23,269 nt of DNA from NCBI GenBank assembly GCA_052146895.1, contig JBKQLZ010000050.1, positions 1 through 23,269 of the forward strand, read 5' to 3'. This document shows positions 22,641 through 23,269 of this stretch, in pieces. Source of the stretch: Palsa-601 sp052146895 (lineage in GTDB: Bacteria > Actinomycetota > Acidimicrobiia > Acidimicrobiales > Bog-793). Each line of letters starts with the position of its first letter. The stretch's first letter is position 1. The notes beneath the pieces are model-generated. The model had not been told where the DNA came from. It worked only from the letters and a program-made list of their open reading frames with translations, and searched no databases. The position numbers were made by a program, and so were the translations under genes.

Positions 22641-23269
22641 TTTCGAGCACTCTCGGCCCTTCCGACGTTCAAAGGCTCTGCTCCCAGATCCTGGACGAGG
22701 TCGAGCGCGCCATCGTCGGCAAGCGCGCGGCCGCGGAGCTCGTGCTTCTCGGGATACTCGCCGGAGGGCACGTCTTGTTGGAGGATGTTCCTGGCGTGGC
22801 GAAGACTCTCATGGTGCGGTCGATGTGCGACGCCACCGGGATGTCTTACTCCCGGATCCAGTTCACGCCCGACCTGATGCCTGCCGACGTGACCGGCTCC
22901 TCGTTCTACGACGCGCAGCGGGCGACGCTCGAATTCAGGCCGGGCCCGCTGTTCGCCAATCTCGTGCTCGGAGACGAGATCAACCGGGCACCTCCGAAGA
23001 CCCAGTCCGCCTTACTCGAGGCGATGCAGGAACACCAGGTGACCGCGGACGGGACTGCCCACGCGTTGCAGGCGCCGTTCGCTGTCGTCGCCACTCAGAA
23101 CCCGAGCGAGTACGTCGGGCCGTATCCGCTGCCCGAGGCCCAGCTCGATCGGTTCCTCGTGCGGGTCACTCTGGGGTATCCGGACCGAGGCAGCGAGCAA
23201 GAGCTGGTCGAGAGGCGGGCCGCGCGCGGGAGCGAGCATGCTGGGATCCGCCCTGTGGTGGACACTTCA
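22637..23269 (+). CDS. MoxR family AAA+ ATPase, C-terminus cut by window edge
   Basis: Open from ATG at 22637 to the right edge (211 codons, no stop seen). Walker A is the MoxR form 'LLEDVPGVAKT' (Asp where most members have Gly), Walker B is 'LVLGDEINRAPPKTQS', followed by 'ALLEAMQEHQVT', and sensor 1 is 'VVATQNPSEYVGPYPLPEAQLDRF'-type sequence (Asn of 'ATQNP', Arg of 'LDRF' as arginine finger candidate). MoxR ATPases act as chaperones that help mature or insert partners into protein complexes, usually with DUF58/VWA proteins, which may lie beyond the edge. The start overlaps the previous stop by ATGA. Confidence 0.95.
   Translation, partial: MISSTLGPSDVQRLCSQILDEVERAIVGKRAAAELVLLGILAGGHVLLEDVPGVAKTLMVRSMCDATGMSYSRIQFTPDLMPADVTGSSFYDAQRATLEFRPGPLFANLVLGDEINRAPPKTQSALLEAMQEHQVTADGTAHALQAPFAVVATQNPSEYVGPYPLPEAQLDRFLVRVTLGYPDRGSEQELVERRAARGSEHAGIRPVVDTS

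Overview
This is a GC-rich bacterial window whose gene content points to Actinomycetota. The clues are the histidine-phosphatase / DUF3090 / PI3K-4K-like trio that is typical of that phylum, a family 5 uracil-DNA glycosylase, an F420-type FrhB-like flavoprotein, sortase-anchored surface protein machinery, and frequent GTG and TTG starts. A deep-branching soil class such as Thermoleophilia or Acidimicrobiia is possible, but the sequence alone does not settle it. No tRNA, rRNA, CRISPR array, insertion sequence or prophage gene was seen.

Layout. (1) 1-3065, minus strand: a tight run msrB > family 2 glycosyltransferase > SAM methyltransferase > FemAB-like acyltransferase (cut by the left edge), with a Shine-Dalgarno on a stop codon and a TGATG overlap, so probably one operon. 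(2) 3173-4168, plus: a GGDEF diguanylate cyclase, convergent with a small unknown gene (4147-4533, minus). (3) 4600-6490, minus: the actinobacterial trio phosphatase > DUF3090 > PI3K/4K-like protein, overlapping end to start. Divergent from it at 6516 is a type-5 uracil-DNA glycosylase. (4) 7232-8359, minus: a stand-alone FrhB-like F420/Fe-S protein. (5) 8403-20929, minus: the centrepiece, an 11.4 kb gene for a 3793-residue surface protein followed by its probable dedicated sortase. The giant protein has a signal peptide, an L-type lectin head, 22 DUF11 Ig-like repeats and a C-terminal sorting signal with an atypical PPVHTG motif. (6) 21157-23269, plus: a divergent MoxR-type operon (DUF4129 membrane protein > small membrane protein > MoxR AAA+ ATPase, cut by the right edge), joined by ATGA overlaps.

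How it may work together (inference): the giant lectin-tipped fibre is exported, cleaved near its C-terminus and fixed to the wall by the adjacent sortase, which carries an unusual extra C-terminal domain. The DUF11 repeats keep an invariant Lys-Asp-Asn set in all 22 copies, which could mean intramolecular isopeptide cross-links. Five copies of a 60-61 residue module are scattered in the protein, three of them inserted at the same point of DUF11 repeats, and a neighbouring repeat looks like an empty insertion site. The envelope-glycan operon on the left and the MoxR operon on the right are consistent with a cell-surface region, but a functional link to the giant protein is not shown by the sequence.
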